Source: Candidatus Omnitrophota bacterium
GTDB taxonomy: Bacteria > Omnitrophota > Gorgyraeia > Zapsychrales > Fredricksoniimonadaceae
DNA: 7,994 nucleotides
NCBI GenBank assembly: GCA_017987425.1
Contig: JAGNTT010000086.1
Span: 1 to 7,994 of the forward strand
Direction of reading: 5' to 3'
Position numbers and translations under genes: made by a program. The notes under the pieces are model-generated. The model saw only the letters and a list, made by a program, of their open reading frames with translations. It had not been told where the DNA came from and did not search any database. Position 1 is the stretch's first letter. The number at the start of each line of letters is the position of its first letter. Shown one piece after another: positions 1 to 6,489 of this stretch.

Positions 1-1
1 T

Positions 2-235
2 CTTTTTTTTAATTTCTGCGCACCGTCGGAGAAGGCGGTCTATATGATGCTGCACATCATCTTTTATACGTGGCCGGTGTGGGCCATCCAGATCCTTCAG
101 AAAAGCCGCAACAATCTGATGGCGGTTCCGGACATGCAGGGCTTTCGTCCGTGGTTTATTTACGGCCTGATGTTTTATCTTCTTGTGATGTGGGGCGAAT
201 TCGGGGGCAAAGAGTTTATTTATTTTCAGTTTTGA
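2..235 (+). CDS. MBOAT-family membrane O-acyltransferase, C-terminal end (5' partial)
   Basis: The open frame enters from the left edge and encodes 77 residues before TGA. It has two hydrophobic stretches (around HIIFYTWPVWAIQIL and WFIYGLMFYLLVMW) and ends in GEFGGKEFIYFQF. That ending is characteristic of bacterial MBOAT proteins related to AlgI/DltB, where the last transmembrane helix is followed by a short aromatic tail. Such enzymes sit in the inner membrane and pass acyl groups, usually acetyl, from the cytoplasm to extracytoplasmic glycans. The catalytic His region lies upstream, outside the window, so activity cannot be judged here. The next gene, an SGNH-like protein, starts 3 bases after this stop, as expected for an MBOAT/SGNH acylation pair. 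The acceptor is unknown. The family call is fairly sure; the substrate cannot be called. Confidence 0.82.
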   Translation, partial: LFFNFCAPSEKAVYMMLHIIFYTWPVWAIQILQKSRNNLMAVPDMQGFRPWFIYGLMFYLLVMWGEFGGKEFIYFQF

Positions 236-238
236 GCT

Positions 239-1330
239 ATGAATATTACACATATCATCACTAATTTTTTGAGCATGACCGAGCCTCGGTATCTGGTTCT
301 TCTGGGGATCAAACTCGTTTGCATCGCGGCCGGTTTTCTGTTCATCAGAAAGTTCCAGCCGAAGTGGAAATATCCGGGCTATCTGGTGCTCTCCATTTTC
401 CTGATACGCGTCTTTCTTTTTGATCATTATCTCAGCTGGGAAATCTATAATAAGTTTCTCACCGTCGACGACATCGGCTGGCGCCAGCAGAGCGCTATTT
501 TTGTTGAGAAAAACAAGTTTTTCAGGAGAGACCACCCGATCAAGTTTTTAGCCGTGGGTTCGAGCCAGACGTACGTGATCTATTCGCCTTATTCCAAAGA
601 ACATAATGACATCGTCGTGTTCAATTTTGCCGGGATGACGATGCTCGATTTGTATTTGTACCGTGACTACATTGACGCGAAAAAGCCCGAGTATGTGCTT
701 CTTTATTTATCGGAGTTTGACATTGCGAAGGAGCCGAGACTGGACGCGGCCAAGCTCGCGCCCAGTCAGGGTCTGGATTTCTTCAGCAACTTTTCTGTGC
801 TTTCAGCCATCGCCAAAGAGGCACATACGGAATTGTCCTTGAAGGAAATGGCGGTTGGGGAATTTTTTCCGGAATACAAATACGCTTTTATGTTCAAGGG
901 TCTCACTGAAAAGCTGACAGGGAAGAACAAAGCGCTTGGGACAAAATCTTTATATGAGCAGCTTTCGCCGGATTCCGATCAGCTGACGAAAGACCTGAAG
1001 ATGCTGGCGGACAGTTTAGATGAACGTTGGATTTCCTACAATGCGCATTTTCTCGCCAAGTTTCTCGGTTACTGCAAGGAACGGTCTTTGAAGGTCGTGA
1101 TTGTGGAAGGACAGTACAATCCGCGCGCCTATACGGATAAAACAGCGGCCCTCAATCAGAAGGTGAGGGCTCGGTTGGAGAAGATCGCCGGAGAATTTGG
1201 CGCTGTATTTATCCCGCGTTCCCAGACGCGTTATTTTTCTGATGAGGATTACATGGACGCGGAACATGTGAATCCCGATCCTGCCTATGATTTTGTTGAA
1301 CAGTTGATGAAAACTCTAAAAAATCGGTAA
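239..1330 (+). CDS. Membrane-anchored SGNH-hydrolase-like protein, partner of the MBOAT acyltransferase
   Basis: 363 residues. Two hydrophobic segments near the N-terminus (about residues 17-36 and 46-62) should anchor it in the inner membrane; the rest would form an extracytoplasmic domain. SGNH signatures are visible: G107-S-S109-Q as the nucleophile block (Ser109 the likely nucleophile), FNFAG at 128-132 as the Asn/Gly block, and D340-A-E-H343 near the C-terminus as the Asp/His pair. This resembles DUF1574/AlgJ/DltD-type proteins that work with MBOAT enzymes to place acyl groups on polymers. The start lies 3 bases after the MBOAT stop, so translation is probably coupled; no strong Shine-Dalgarno is seen. 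A second in-frame ATG at 275 would trim 12 residues and keep both hydrophobic segments. The fold and pairing are well supported, but the acceptor glycan and the direction of reaction (transferase or esterase) are inference. Confidence 0.75.
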   Translation: MNITHIITNFLSMTEPRYLVLLGIKLVCIAAGFLFIRKFQPKWKYPGYLVLSIFLIRVFLFDHYLSWEIYNKFLTVDDIGWRQQSAIFVEKNKFFRRDHPIKFLAVGSSQTYVIYSPYSKEHNDIVVFNFAGMTMLDLYLYRDYIDAKKPEYVLLYLSEFDIAKEPRLDAAKLAPSQGLDFFSNFSVLSAIAKEAHTELSLKEMAVGEFFPEYKYAFMFKGLTEKLTGKNKALGTKSLYEQLSPDSDQLTKDLKMLADSLDERWISYNAHFLAKFLGYCKERSLKVVIVEGQYNPRAYTDKTAALNQKVRARLEKIAGEFGAVFIPRSQTRYFSDEDYMDAEHVNPDPAYDFVEQLMKTLKNR

Positions 1331-1378
1331 CGCACCCTGCCAAGAGCCTTCTGTTTTTAATGTAAAATTCATCCAAAT

Positions 1379-1406
1379 TTAACATTAATTGTTATATAAG
1401 TGTAAT
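1379..1406 (+). promoter_or_regulatory. Candidate sigma70 promoter upstream of the methyltransferase (distal)
   Basis: TTAACA (1379-1384) and TGTAAT (1401-1406) each match the sigma70 consensus at five of six positions, with a 16-base spacer. Predicted transcription would begin near 1413, inside the left arm of the hairpin at 1405-1443. Short matches of this kind arise by chance in AT-rich gaps, so this is tentative. Confidence 0.35.
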
Positions 1407-1443
1407 TCGATTCAGATGACGGTTCCTCACATTTGAATCGAAT
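1405..1443 (+). repeat. Imperfect inverted repeat (14-bp arms), possible operator or leader hairpin
   Basis: ATTCGATTCAGATG (1405-1418) pairs with CATTTGAATCGAAT (1430-1443) at 13 of 14 positions. The remaining position (1415/1433) is a G-T pair that would wobble in RNA, and the loop is 11 bases. No T-run follows, so it is not a standard Rho-independent terminator. It starts in the -10 box of the candidate promoter at 1379-1406 and covers the predicted start site. It could therefore be a repressor site or a hairpin at the 5' end of the transcript. A dispersed palindromic repeat is another possibility. The pairing is seen directly; the function is unknown. Confidence 0.7.
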
Positions 1444-1509
1444 GATTTATGGATATTTACTGAAAACAGCTTCAAACGGTCATAAATGTCTTTATATGTG
1501 AAATTTTGC

Positions 1510-1538
1510 TTCAAGAATCAGGCAACTCTCGATATAAT
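1510..1538 (+). promoter_or_regulatory. Candidate sigma70 promoter upstream of the methyltransferase (proximal)
   Basis: A perfect TATAAT (1533-1538) lies 17 bases after a weak -35 match, TTCAAG (1510-1515, three of six). Transcription would start near 1545, giving a leader of about 75 bases before the ATG at 1620. The -10 box is convincing, the -35 is not. Confidence 0.4.
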
Positions 1539-1619
1539 GCCGCTATTGTTTCAACCTGGCAGTAGATGTAATCCTTCGTGAATGATGTCTCTGCCCGCCA
1601 AGTTCTGAATTAAAAAATC

Positions 1620-2600
1620 ATGGAATTTCAGTTGATGCGTACGCTAAAAAATTTTTTATTTACATCTTCCGGCAAAAACGCCGAAGCCAAAAATGGCGGA
1701 TTGCATTCGCCTCTTCTAAGGCACCGAGAAAGAGACAGCTCGCTTCGCGGTGTCGGGGAGAGGATCCTTCTCTTTTTCTCGAATGATCCCAACAGACATG
1801 ATCCCGCCAGAAATTCGAGCGATCCGGAGCCCCTTAACCGTTTGGAGCAGCTCGCTAAAGCTTTCCCGGATTTTATCGAATCCATCTATGACAAAGAGAT
1901 TCTTGATTTCGGATGCGGCAGCGGTTATCAGTCTTTTGCCATGGCGGAGGCCGGCGCCCGCAGAGTTCTCGGGATCGATCTCGATTTAACATCTATCTGT
2001 TGGCCCGAAGAAGGATTCGACCGTTCCAAGGTTGATTTCAAACACGAAGCCGCGCGGGAAGACAGGGGCCGCTATGATATCGTCATTTCCCAAAACAGCA
2101 TGGAGCATTTTTCGGATCCTGAGAAAATTTTAAAGATCATGCTGGATGCGCTTAAGCCGGACGGTAAATTGCTCATCACCTTCGGGCCTCCGTGGTATGC
2201 CCCTTACGGAAGTCATATGAAATTTTTTACCGGTATTCCCTGGGTGAATCTTTTGTTTCCGGAAAAGACAGTCATGACGGTGCGCAAGCTTTTCCGGCAG
2301 GACGGGGCCATGCGCTATGTGGATGTCGAATCAGGTTTGAATAAAATGACGGTCGGCAAATTCGAACGCCTTTTGCGGGACTCCTCCCTCAAAGTGGAAT
2401 ACCGTTCGTACGAATGCGTCAAAGGTCTCGATTTTTTAGGCGCCGTTCCCTACGTGCGCGAATTGTTTGTGAATCAGATCTCGGTGATTGTAAGCAGACA
2501 AAATTCGCATGCAAGCGCGCTGAATAATATCAATACCGGCAGGGATGGAGGATTCGACAGTTTAACGCAGACTTCAAATTATGCGGAAGCAAGAAGATAA
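1620..2600 (+). CDS. Class I SAM-dependent methyltransferase, glycan-biosynthesis type, with an unusual N-terminus
   Basis: 326 residues. The Rossmann-fold core starts near residue 90: motif I is D96-F-G-C-G-S-G (96-102), the acidic residue for the SAM ribose is D120 in GID, SQNSMEHF (157-164) is the motif IV region, and LKPDGKLLITFGPPW (178-192) is the motif VI strand. After it comes a region with IPWVNLLFPE (206-215), a pattern I associate with methyltransferases of surface-polysaccharide loci. The acceptor (sugar, lipid or protein) cannot be told. Residues 1 to about 75 are low-quality polar sequence without recognisable domain, and residues 28-58 lie over a palindromic DNA segment. The C-terminal ~35 residues look disordered. 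No good Shine-Dalgarno precedes ATG 1620; the frame is closed by TAA at 1611. ATG 1635 is possible, and a TTG near residue 75 would remove the odd N-terminus. The enzyme class is sure, the start is not. Confidence 0.82.
   Translation: MEFQLMRTLKNFLFTSSGKNAEAKNGGLHSPLLRHRERDSSLRGVGERILLFFSNDPNRHDPARNSSDPEPLNRLEQLAKAFPDFIESIYDKEILDFGCGSGYQSFAMAEAGARRVLGIDLDLTSICWPEEGFDRSKVDFKHEAAREDRGRYDIVISQNSMEHFSDPEKILKIMLDALKPDGKLLITFGPPWYAPYGSHMKFFTGIPWVNLLFPEKTVMTVRKLFRQDGAMRYVDVESGLNKMTVGKFERLLRDSSLKVEYRSYECVKGLDFLGAVPYVRELFVNQISVIVSRQNSHASALNNINTGRDGGFDSLTQTSNYAEARR
1725..1781 (+). repeat. Palindromic segment inside the methyltransferase reading frame
   Basis: CGAGAAAGAGA (1725-1735) is the reverse complement of TCTCTTTTTCTCG (1769-1781) apart from two extra T. 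Nested inside are GACA/TGTC (1734-1737 with 1751-1754) and CGC/GCG around a TTC loop (1741-1749). The segment encodes the poorly conserved Arg/Ser/Leu-rich N-terminal part of the methyltransferase. Its structure resembles dispersed palindromic elements that can sit in frame within genes, but a repeat family cannot be shown from one copy. Confidence 0.4.
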
Positions 2601-2659
2601 ACGCTACCCTTTAAACTGAGAGGGTCGTCACGCCCGGAATTCTGGCATGGAGCGGTTTT

Positions 2660-2704
2660 ATGATCTGGCAACAGCGGCGGAAGTTATTAACTAAAAAAGT
2701 TTAG
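2660..2704 (+). CDS. Possible 14-codon leader peptide upstream of the opgG terminator (speculative)
   Basis: ATG 2660 is preceded by GGAG (2649-2652) with a 7-base spacer, a good ribosome site. The frame encodes MIWQQRRKLLTKKV and stops at TAG 2702-2704, about 43 bases before the terminator stem. It has no run of a single amino acid of the kind used in amino-acid attenuators, and a second frame (ATG 2647, MERFYDLATAAEVIN) overlaps it. It may be chance; it is recorded because a good ribosome site, a short frame and a terminator lie in order. Confidence 0.15.
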   Translation: MIWQQRRKLLTKKV

Positions 2705-2730
2705 CCAAATGAGGCTATCTAACCTATAAT
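2702..2730 (+). promoter_or_regulatory. Weak promoter candidate just upstream of the terminator
   Basis: TATAAT (2725-2730) has a four-of-six -35 match, TAGCCA (2702-2707), at 17 bases. A transcript starting near 2737 would meet the terminator at once and be only about 48 bases long, so this is either a chance match or the source of a very short RNA. Confidence 0.25.
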
Positions 2731-2747
2731 CCTTACGTCAAAGAGGG

Positions 2748-2784
2748 CACCAGTTCATTTGGACTGGTGTTTTTATTTATTTTT
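2748..2784 (+). terminator. Strong Rho-independent terminator before opgG
   Basis: CACCAGTTC (2748-2756) pairs with GGACTGGTG (2761-2769) around a four-base loop ATTT. All nine pairs form, one being T-G, and a T-rich tract (TTTTTATTTATTTTT, 2770-2784) follows directly. It lies about 150 bases past the methyltransferase stop and about 50 bases before the opgG promoter, so it should separate the two transcription units. Confidence 0.9.
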
Positions 2785-2833
2785 GGGAATAGTGCATTTT
2801 TCAGCTTCTTTTAATCGTGGTTTAATCTTCGGG

Positions 2834-2842
2834 TGATATAAT
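2834..2842 (+). promoter_or_regulatory. Extended -10 promoter for opgGH
   Basis: TGATATAAT is a perfect extended -10 element (TGnTATAAT), with TATAAT at 2837-2842. No clear -35 hexamer is found 16-18 bases upstream, which extended -10 promoters can do without. Transcription would start near 2849, after the terminator, giving a leader of about 77 bases to ATG 2926. Confidence 0.6.
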
Positions 2843-2925
2843 TGTGCCTTCGGTTCTTACGTGAACATTCAGTGTGAGACAAAGTGTCTTTCTGGCAGAG
2901 CCTTTTGAAAGGAATATGGAAATTC

Positions 2926-4473
2926 ATGAATAAGTGGTTTCGCTATAAAATTGTGACGTGCATTCTCGTTTGCCTGGGGATGATCATTCCGGGGCAGGCA
3001 TTCGCCCAAAAAAAAGCGGTCCGCTTCAGTGATATTCAGAAGATGGCAAAGAGTTTGGCGGACAAACCTTATGTTCCTCCGACGGAGAAAATGCCTGCTC
3101 CATTACGCGATATGGGATATGACCAGTGGAGGGACCTGCGGTATAAGAAATCCCTTTGGGCGGAGGATGGAACTCCTTTTAAACTTCAGTTTTTTCATCC
3201 CGGGTTCATATATCGCCAGCCGGTCGTTGTACGTTACGTGGATGAAAAAGGAATACAGAGTTTAGAATTCTCTTCGGATTTATTTGATTATGCCAAGACC
3301 GGTCTGGCCCGCTATGCGACAACCAACTTGGGTTTTGCCGGATTCCGTATTCATTATCCGATCAACTCAAATGACTATTACGACGAAATTGTTGCTTTCT
3401 TGGGAGCGAGCTATTTCCGGGCGGTCCCTAAAGGTTTATTTTACGGAATGTCCGTGCGGGGTCTGGCGGTCAATACCGCTGTTGACTCAGGTGAGGAGTT
3501 TCCTTTCTTCAAGGAATTCTGGATTGTCAAACCGAGAGCCAAAGATAAAAAGATCACCGTCTACACTCTTTTGGACAGTCCGAGTGTCTCCGGAGCGTTC
3601 GAATATATCATCATTCCCGGAGCGGAGACAGTCATGAATGTCCGGAGTACTCTTTATGTGCGGCAGAAGATTGCAAAGCTAGGGGTCGCGCCGTTGACCA
3701 GTATGTATTTCTACGGGGAAAATACCAAGGCTGTGGGTGCGGAAGATTACCGTCCGGAAGTTCATGATTCCGACGGGCTTTTGGTTTATTCACGTTCGGG
3801 CGAATGGATCTGGCGTCCGCTGGATAATCCCGAGAGACTTTCGATCAATTCATTCTTTATCGGTACGCCGAACGGGTTCGGCCTCATCCAGCGCGATACC
3901 GATTTCGATCATTACCAGGATCTGGAAGCGCGTTATGAAGCAAGACCAGGCGTGTGGGTTGAGATACCAAAAGACTGGGGGGCGGGGCATGTGGAGCTCG
4001 TGCAGATCCCGACCCGCGACGAATACAACGACAACATGGTCGCTTTCTGGGTGCCGGAAAAACAGCCCGAGGCCGGAGATGTGCTCAATTACTCGTACAA
4101 ACTTTACTGGTATTCCGCTGAAGACAGGCCGTTTACGATGGGTTATGTGACGGCCACGCGTTTGCACAAAGAAGAAAAGAAGGTCAGGTTCATGCTTGAT
4201 TTTGAGGGTGAGGAAATCAACTCTCTCTTTGACGAAACGAAGCTGCGGATGGACATCAGTGTAACCAAGGGTTATAAAATGCTCAACCGCCAGCTGATCA
4301 AAAATGTGGTCACCGGCGGATGGAGGCTTGTATTTCAGATCGGGATCGATGATGACGGCCTGCTCGACGATATTCTTCCCACCACCAAACCAGCTTGCGA
4401 ACTGCGCGCGCTGCTCAGGGACAAAAATCATAAACCTTTAACGGAAACGTGGACGTACACGCTGGTGCCATAA
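2926..4473 (+). CDS. opgG: OpgG (MdoG), periplasmic glucan biosynthesis protein
   Basis: Needed to make osmoregulated periplasmic glucan. It acts in the periplasm on the beta-1,2-linked glucan extruded by OpgH; relatives were shown to be GH186 beta-1,2-glucanases. 515 residues from ATG 2926 (E. coli OpgG: 511). Residues 1-27 are a Sec signal peptide: basic start, hydrophobic core, cleavage after AFA (25-27). Family blocks recognised against E. coli OpgG include LGASYFRA (159-166), SGEEFPFFKEFWI (188-200), APLTSMYFYG (255-264), RPEVHDSDGL (276-285), EWIWRPL (293-299) and FGLIQRDTDFDHYQDLEARY (318-337). The large N-terminal beta-sandwich domain runs to about residue 380 and an Ig-like domain follows to the end (KNVVTGGWRL, ETWTYTL). 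GTG 2884 would add 14 residues ahead of a normal signal peptide, so ATG 2926 is preferred. AAAGGA at 2908-2913 is a rather distant ribosome site (12 bases). opgH follows immediately. Confidence 0.96.
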   Translation: MNKWFRYKIVTCILVCLGMIIPGQAFAQKKAVRFSDIQKMAKSLADKPYVPPTEKMPAPLRDMGYDQWRDLRYKKSLWAEDGTPFKLQFFHPGFIYRQPVVVRYVDEKGIQSLEFSSDLFDYAKTGLARYATTNLGFAGFRIHYPINSNDYYDEIVAFLGASYFRAVPKGLFYGMSVRGLAVNTAVDSGEEFPFFKEFWIVKPRAKDKKITVYTLLDSPSVSGAFEYIIIPGAETVMNVRSTLYVRQKIAKLGVAPLTSMYFYGENTKAVGAEDYRPEVHDSDGLLVYSRSGEWIWRPLDNPERLSINSFFIGTPNGFGLIQRDTDFDHYQDLEARYEARPGVWVEIPKDWGAGHVELVQIPTRDEYNDNMVAFWVPEKQPEAGDVLNYSYKLYWYSAEDRPFTMGYVTATRLHKEEKKVRFMLDFEGEEINSLFDETKLRMDISVTKGYKMLNRQLIKNVVTGGWRLVFQIGIDDDGLLDDILPTTKPACELRALLRDKNHKPLTETWTYTLVP

Positions 4474-6348
4474 ATGAAGAACAATGCCAAAGGCCCGATG
4501 AATCCGCCTTTAAGCCGTTCGACTATGGCGTACCGGCCGCGCGTGTCCGGACGTAAAAGCCCCGTCAACTGGCAGTGGCGCAGCGCCGTTTTCATGCGGC
4601 GTTTTGTTTTTTTCGGGCTGGTCTTCGCTTCCACCTATTTCGGCGGTAAAACGATCGCAATGATCCTGAGTCCGGGTGAACAATCCGAACTCTCGCCGTA
4701 TATCATAGGTATTTTTACTGTGCTTTTTTCCTGGATCGCCGCCAATTTCTGGACGGTCCTGCTCGGATTCTTTTCGCTTTTGCGCGGACGTGATCCGTTG
4801 GCTGTCGTGAGGCCGGAGAAAGACGTTAAGATCGGCGCTGAAACTCGTGTCGCCGTCATCATGCCGGTCTATAACGAAGATGTTCCCCGTATTTTTGCCG
4901 GGCTTAAAGCCATGTATGAATCCCTGCAGGCGACCGGTGAGCTTTATCATTTCGATTTTTATATCTTGAGCGATTCGACCAAACCCGAACAGCACCGGCA
5001 GGAAGAGCTTTATTGGGAAAATTTCTGCAAAGAGGTCAACGGTTACGGCCGCATTTTTTACCGGCGGCGCAAGGTGCATCTTCATAAAAAAAGCGGGAAC
5101 GTCAGTGATTTCTGCCGGCGGTGGGGAAAGAAGTACACTTATCTCTTGCCGCTCGATGCCGACAGCATCATGAGCGGGCGGCTGATGGTCGAGCTCGTGC
5201 GTATTCTGGAATCCAGGCCGGACGCGGGCATCGTGCAGACATCGCCCAAGGGCATCAATCAGCTGTCATTGTGGGCAAGGCTCCAGCAGTTTTCGAGCCA
5301 TGTCTACGGACCTTTGCACTTGGCCGGTTCGCATTTCTGGCAACTGGCCGACGCCGGTTTCTGGGGACACAACGCTTTGATCCGCATGGAACCGTTCGTG
5401 CGGTACTGCGCTCTTCCGACGCTGTCGGGTCGTCCGCCTTTCGGTGGGGAAATATTAAGTCACGATTTTATCGAGGCTGCGCTGATGCGGCGGGCCGGTT
5501 GGGGGGTGTGGCTTACATATGAATTGGAAGAAAGTTTTGAGGAACTGCCGCCCAATTTGATCGAAGAGTTGCGCCGCGACAACCGCTGGTGCCAGGGAAA
5601 TCTTCAGCATCTGCGTCTCATGTTCTGGAGGGGGTTCTCCATCGGGCACCGTCTGCTTTTCTTTAACGGCAACATGGCGTATTTCTCGGCGCTGTTGTGG
5701 TTTGCTCTTCTGGTCCTTATGACGGTCTATGCGATTGTGGATTTTCTTCACAAACCGGAATATTTCTCGAGCGCGCACAGTTTGTTTCCGCAATGGCCTA
5801 TCCATTACACCGGACTTTCGCTGCAGCTGCTTCTGGTGACGGTCATTTTTCTCCTCGGACCGAAACTGCTCAGCCTTTTGTGGATTTTGCTTTCGGGAAA
5901 AGATTTGAAATATTTCGGCGGTTTTTTCGGGCTGGTCGGAAGTGTTTTTATTGAGATCGTTTTTTCCATATTTCTGGCGCCGGTCAAAATGATGTTCCAT
6001 ACGGGATTTATTCTCTCCAACCTGGTTGCCCGCAAACTGGTGTGGGGCAAGCAGCAGAGGGACACGGCGAAGGTCGGCTTCGGCCAGGCTGTACTCACGT
6101 TCGGATTCGTCAGCGTCATTTCCGTGGTTTGGGGAGTCCTGACCTATGCCACCAATAAAACTCTCTTCCTGTGGCTTATACCGATCCTGATCCCGCTCGG
6201 ATTTTCCATTCCGCTTGTCATGTTCTCGAGTTCCAGCAGAATCGGCCTCCTTCTGAAAAAGCTCGGTATTTTTTTAACTCCCATCGAAACCCATCCTCCC
6301 GAAGTCATAATCCGCTTTAATGAACTAGTGTCCAAGGCAAGACAATAG
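4474..6348 (+). CDS. opgH: OpgH (MdoH), membrane glucan glucosyltransferase, short form
   Basis: Inner-membrane family 2 glycosyltransferase that polymerises glucose from UDP-glucose into the linear beta-1,2 backbone of periplasmic glucan and helps export it. 624 residues. Two helices (about 38-58 and 76-103) precede the cytoplasmic catalytic domain: MPVYNED (130-136), YILSDS (163-168), the D-x-D motif D228-A-D230, SHDF with the likely base D331, and RDNRW (368-372), the Q/RxxRW motif. About five more helices follow (400-423, 446-475, 484-505, 537-558, 564-585). E. coli OpgH has 847 residues; the difference is a missing N-terminal cytoplasmic region of over 100 residues and a missing C-terminal tail of about 100. 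Catalytic motifs are intact. ATG 4474 follows the opgG TAA directly, implying coupling; ATG 4498, with AAAGG four bases upstream, is an alternative costing 8 residues. Confidence 0.95.
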   Translation: MKNNAKGPMNPPLSRSTMAYRPRVSGRKSPVNWQWRSAVFMRRFVFFGLVFASTYFGGKTIAMILSPGEQSELSPYIIGIFTVLFSWIAANFWTVLLGFFSLLRGRDPLAVVRPEKDVKIGAETRVAVIMPVYNEDVPRIFAGLKAMYESLQATGELYHFDFYILSDSTKPEQHRQEELYWENFCKEVNGYGRIFYRRRKVHLHKKSGNVSDFCRRWGKKYTYLLPLDADSIMSGRLMVELVRILESRPDAGIVQTSPKGINQLSLWARLQQFSSHVYGPLHLAGSHFWQLADAGFWGHNALIRMEPFVRYCALPTLSGRPPFGGEILSHDFIEAALMRRAGWGVWLTYELEESFEELPPNLIEELRRDNRWCQGNLQHLRLMFWRGFSIGHRLLFFNGNMAYFSALLWFALLVLMTVYAIVDFLHKPEYFSSAHSLFPQWPIHYTGLSLQLLLVTVIFLLGPKLLSLLWILLSGKDLKYFGGFFGLVGSVFIEIVFSIFLAPVKMMFHTGFILSNLVARKLVWGKQQRDTAKVGFGQAVLTFGFVSVISVVWGVLTYATNKTLFLWLIPILIPLGFSIPLVMFSSSSRIGLLLKKLGIFLTPIETHPPEVIIRFNELVSKARQ

Positions 6349-6377
6349 ACCACATCACTCCCCGGGAGTTGTGCGGT
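6349..6377 (+). terminator. Hairpin immediately after the opgH stop, no T-run
   Basis: ACTCC (6357-6361) pairs with GGAGT (6365-6369) over a three-base loop, and ACCACA (6349-6354) pairs with TGTG-GGT (6370-6377, one bulged C), with TC bulged on the left. The stem begins at the base after the TAG. No T-tract follows, so it is more likely a 3' mRNA-protecting hairpin or part of a Rho-dependent end than an intrinsic terminator. Confidence 0.4.
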
Positions 6378-6454
6378 CATTGAACGACGGCGATGGTCAT
6401 GCTCTGGATTCAGCTATCTGTCATACGAAACAAATACTTTCTTAAGGCCGCCGC

Positions 6455-6483
6455 TTGACAAATAATCGATCCAAAGATACCAT
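6455..6483 (+). promoter_or_regulatory. Sigma70-type promoter for the small His/Cys protein and efflux gene
   Basis: A perfect -35 TTGACA (6455-6460) is followed after exactly 17 bases by TACCAT (6478-6483), four of six matches to TATAAT with the key first A and last T kept. The start site predicted 7 bases beyond falls on the ATG at 6490, which would make the transcript leaderless. No MerR-type long spacer or clear operator dyad is seen. Confidence 0.55.
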
Positions 6484-6489
6484 AGCCGC

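Larger units (their letters stand above)
2601..2925. other. Gap between the methyltransferase and opgG: leader-like region, terminator and promoter
   Basis: No substantial gene fits here. In order there is a short hairpin (ACCCT 2606-2610 with AGGGT 2621-2625) just after the methyltransferase stop. Next come two overlapping tiny ORFs, 15 codons from ATG 2647 and 14 codons from ATG 2660. A small hairpin TAGCC/GGCTA (2702-2706 with 2713-2717) is followed by a TATAAT at 2725-2730, the strong terminator 2748-2784 and an extended -10 promoter at 2834-2842. No riboswitch class was recognised. The GTG at 2884 opens an alternative opgG start. Confidence 0.5.

Noticed and set aside
1331..1375. Possible terminator after the SGNH gene, suggested by the TTTTT at about 1354
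   Set aside because: No stable stem could be built in front of the T-run.
1445..1487. 7-bp inverted repeat ATTTATG/CATAAAT
   Set aside because: Short, AT-rich, with a 29-base spacer; expected by chance.
1444..1500. 19-codon ORF (MIYGYLLK...) after the hairpin
   Set aside because: No ribosome site and nothing else to suggest translation.
2601..2760. Possible riboswitch (such as a cyclic-di-GMP type) ahead of opgG
   Set aside because: The characteristic conserved blocks could not be found; only generic hairpins are visible.
3850..4431. 193-codon open frame on the minus strand inside opgG
   Set aside because: It lies wholly opposite a gene with clear homology, has no recognisable domain or ribosome site, and has the composition expected of a reverse-strand shadow.
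4510..5085. 191-codon open frame on the minus strand inside opgH
   Set aside because: Opposite the conserved catalytic region of opgH; no signal or domain, so it is a shadow frame.
5455..6000. 181-codon open frame on the minus strand inside opgH, rich in Lys/Gln/Arg
   Set aside because: Its composition is what the reverse complement of membrane-helix codons gives; no independent support.
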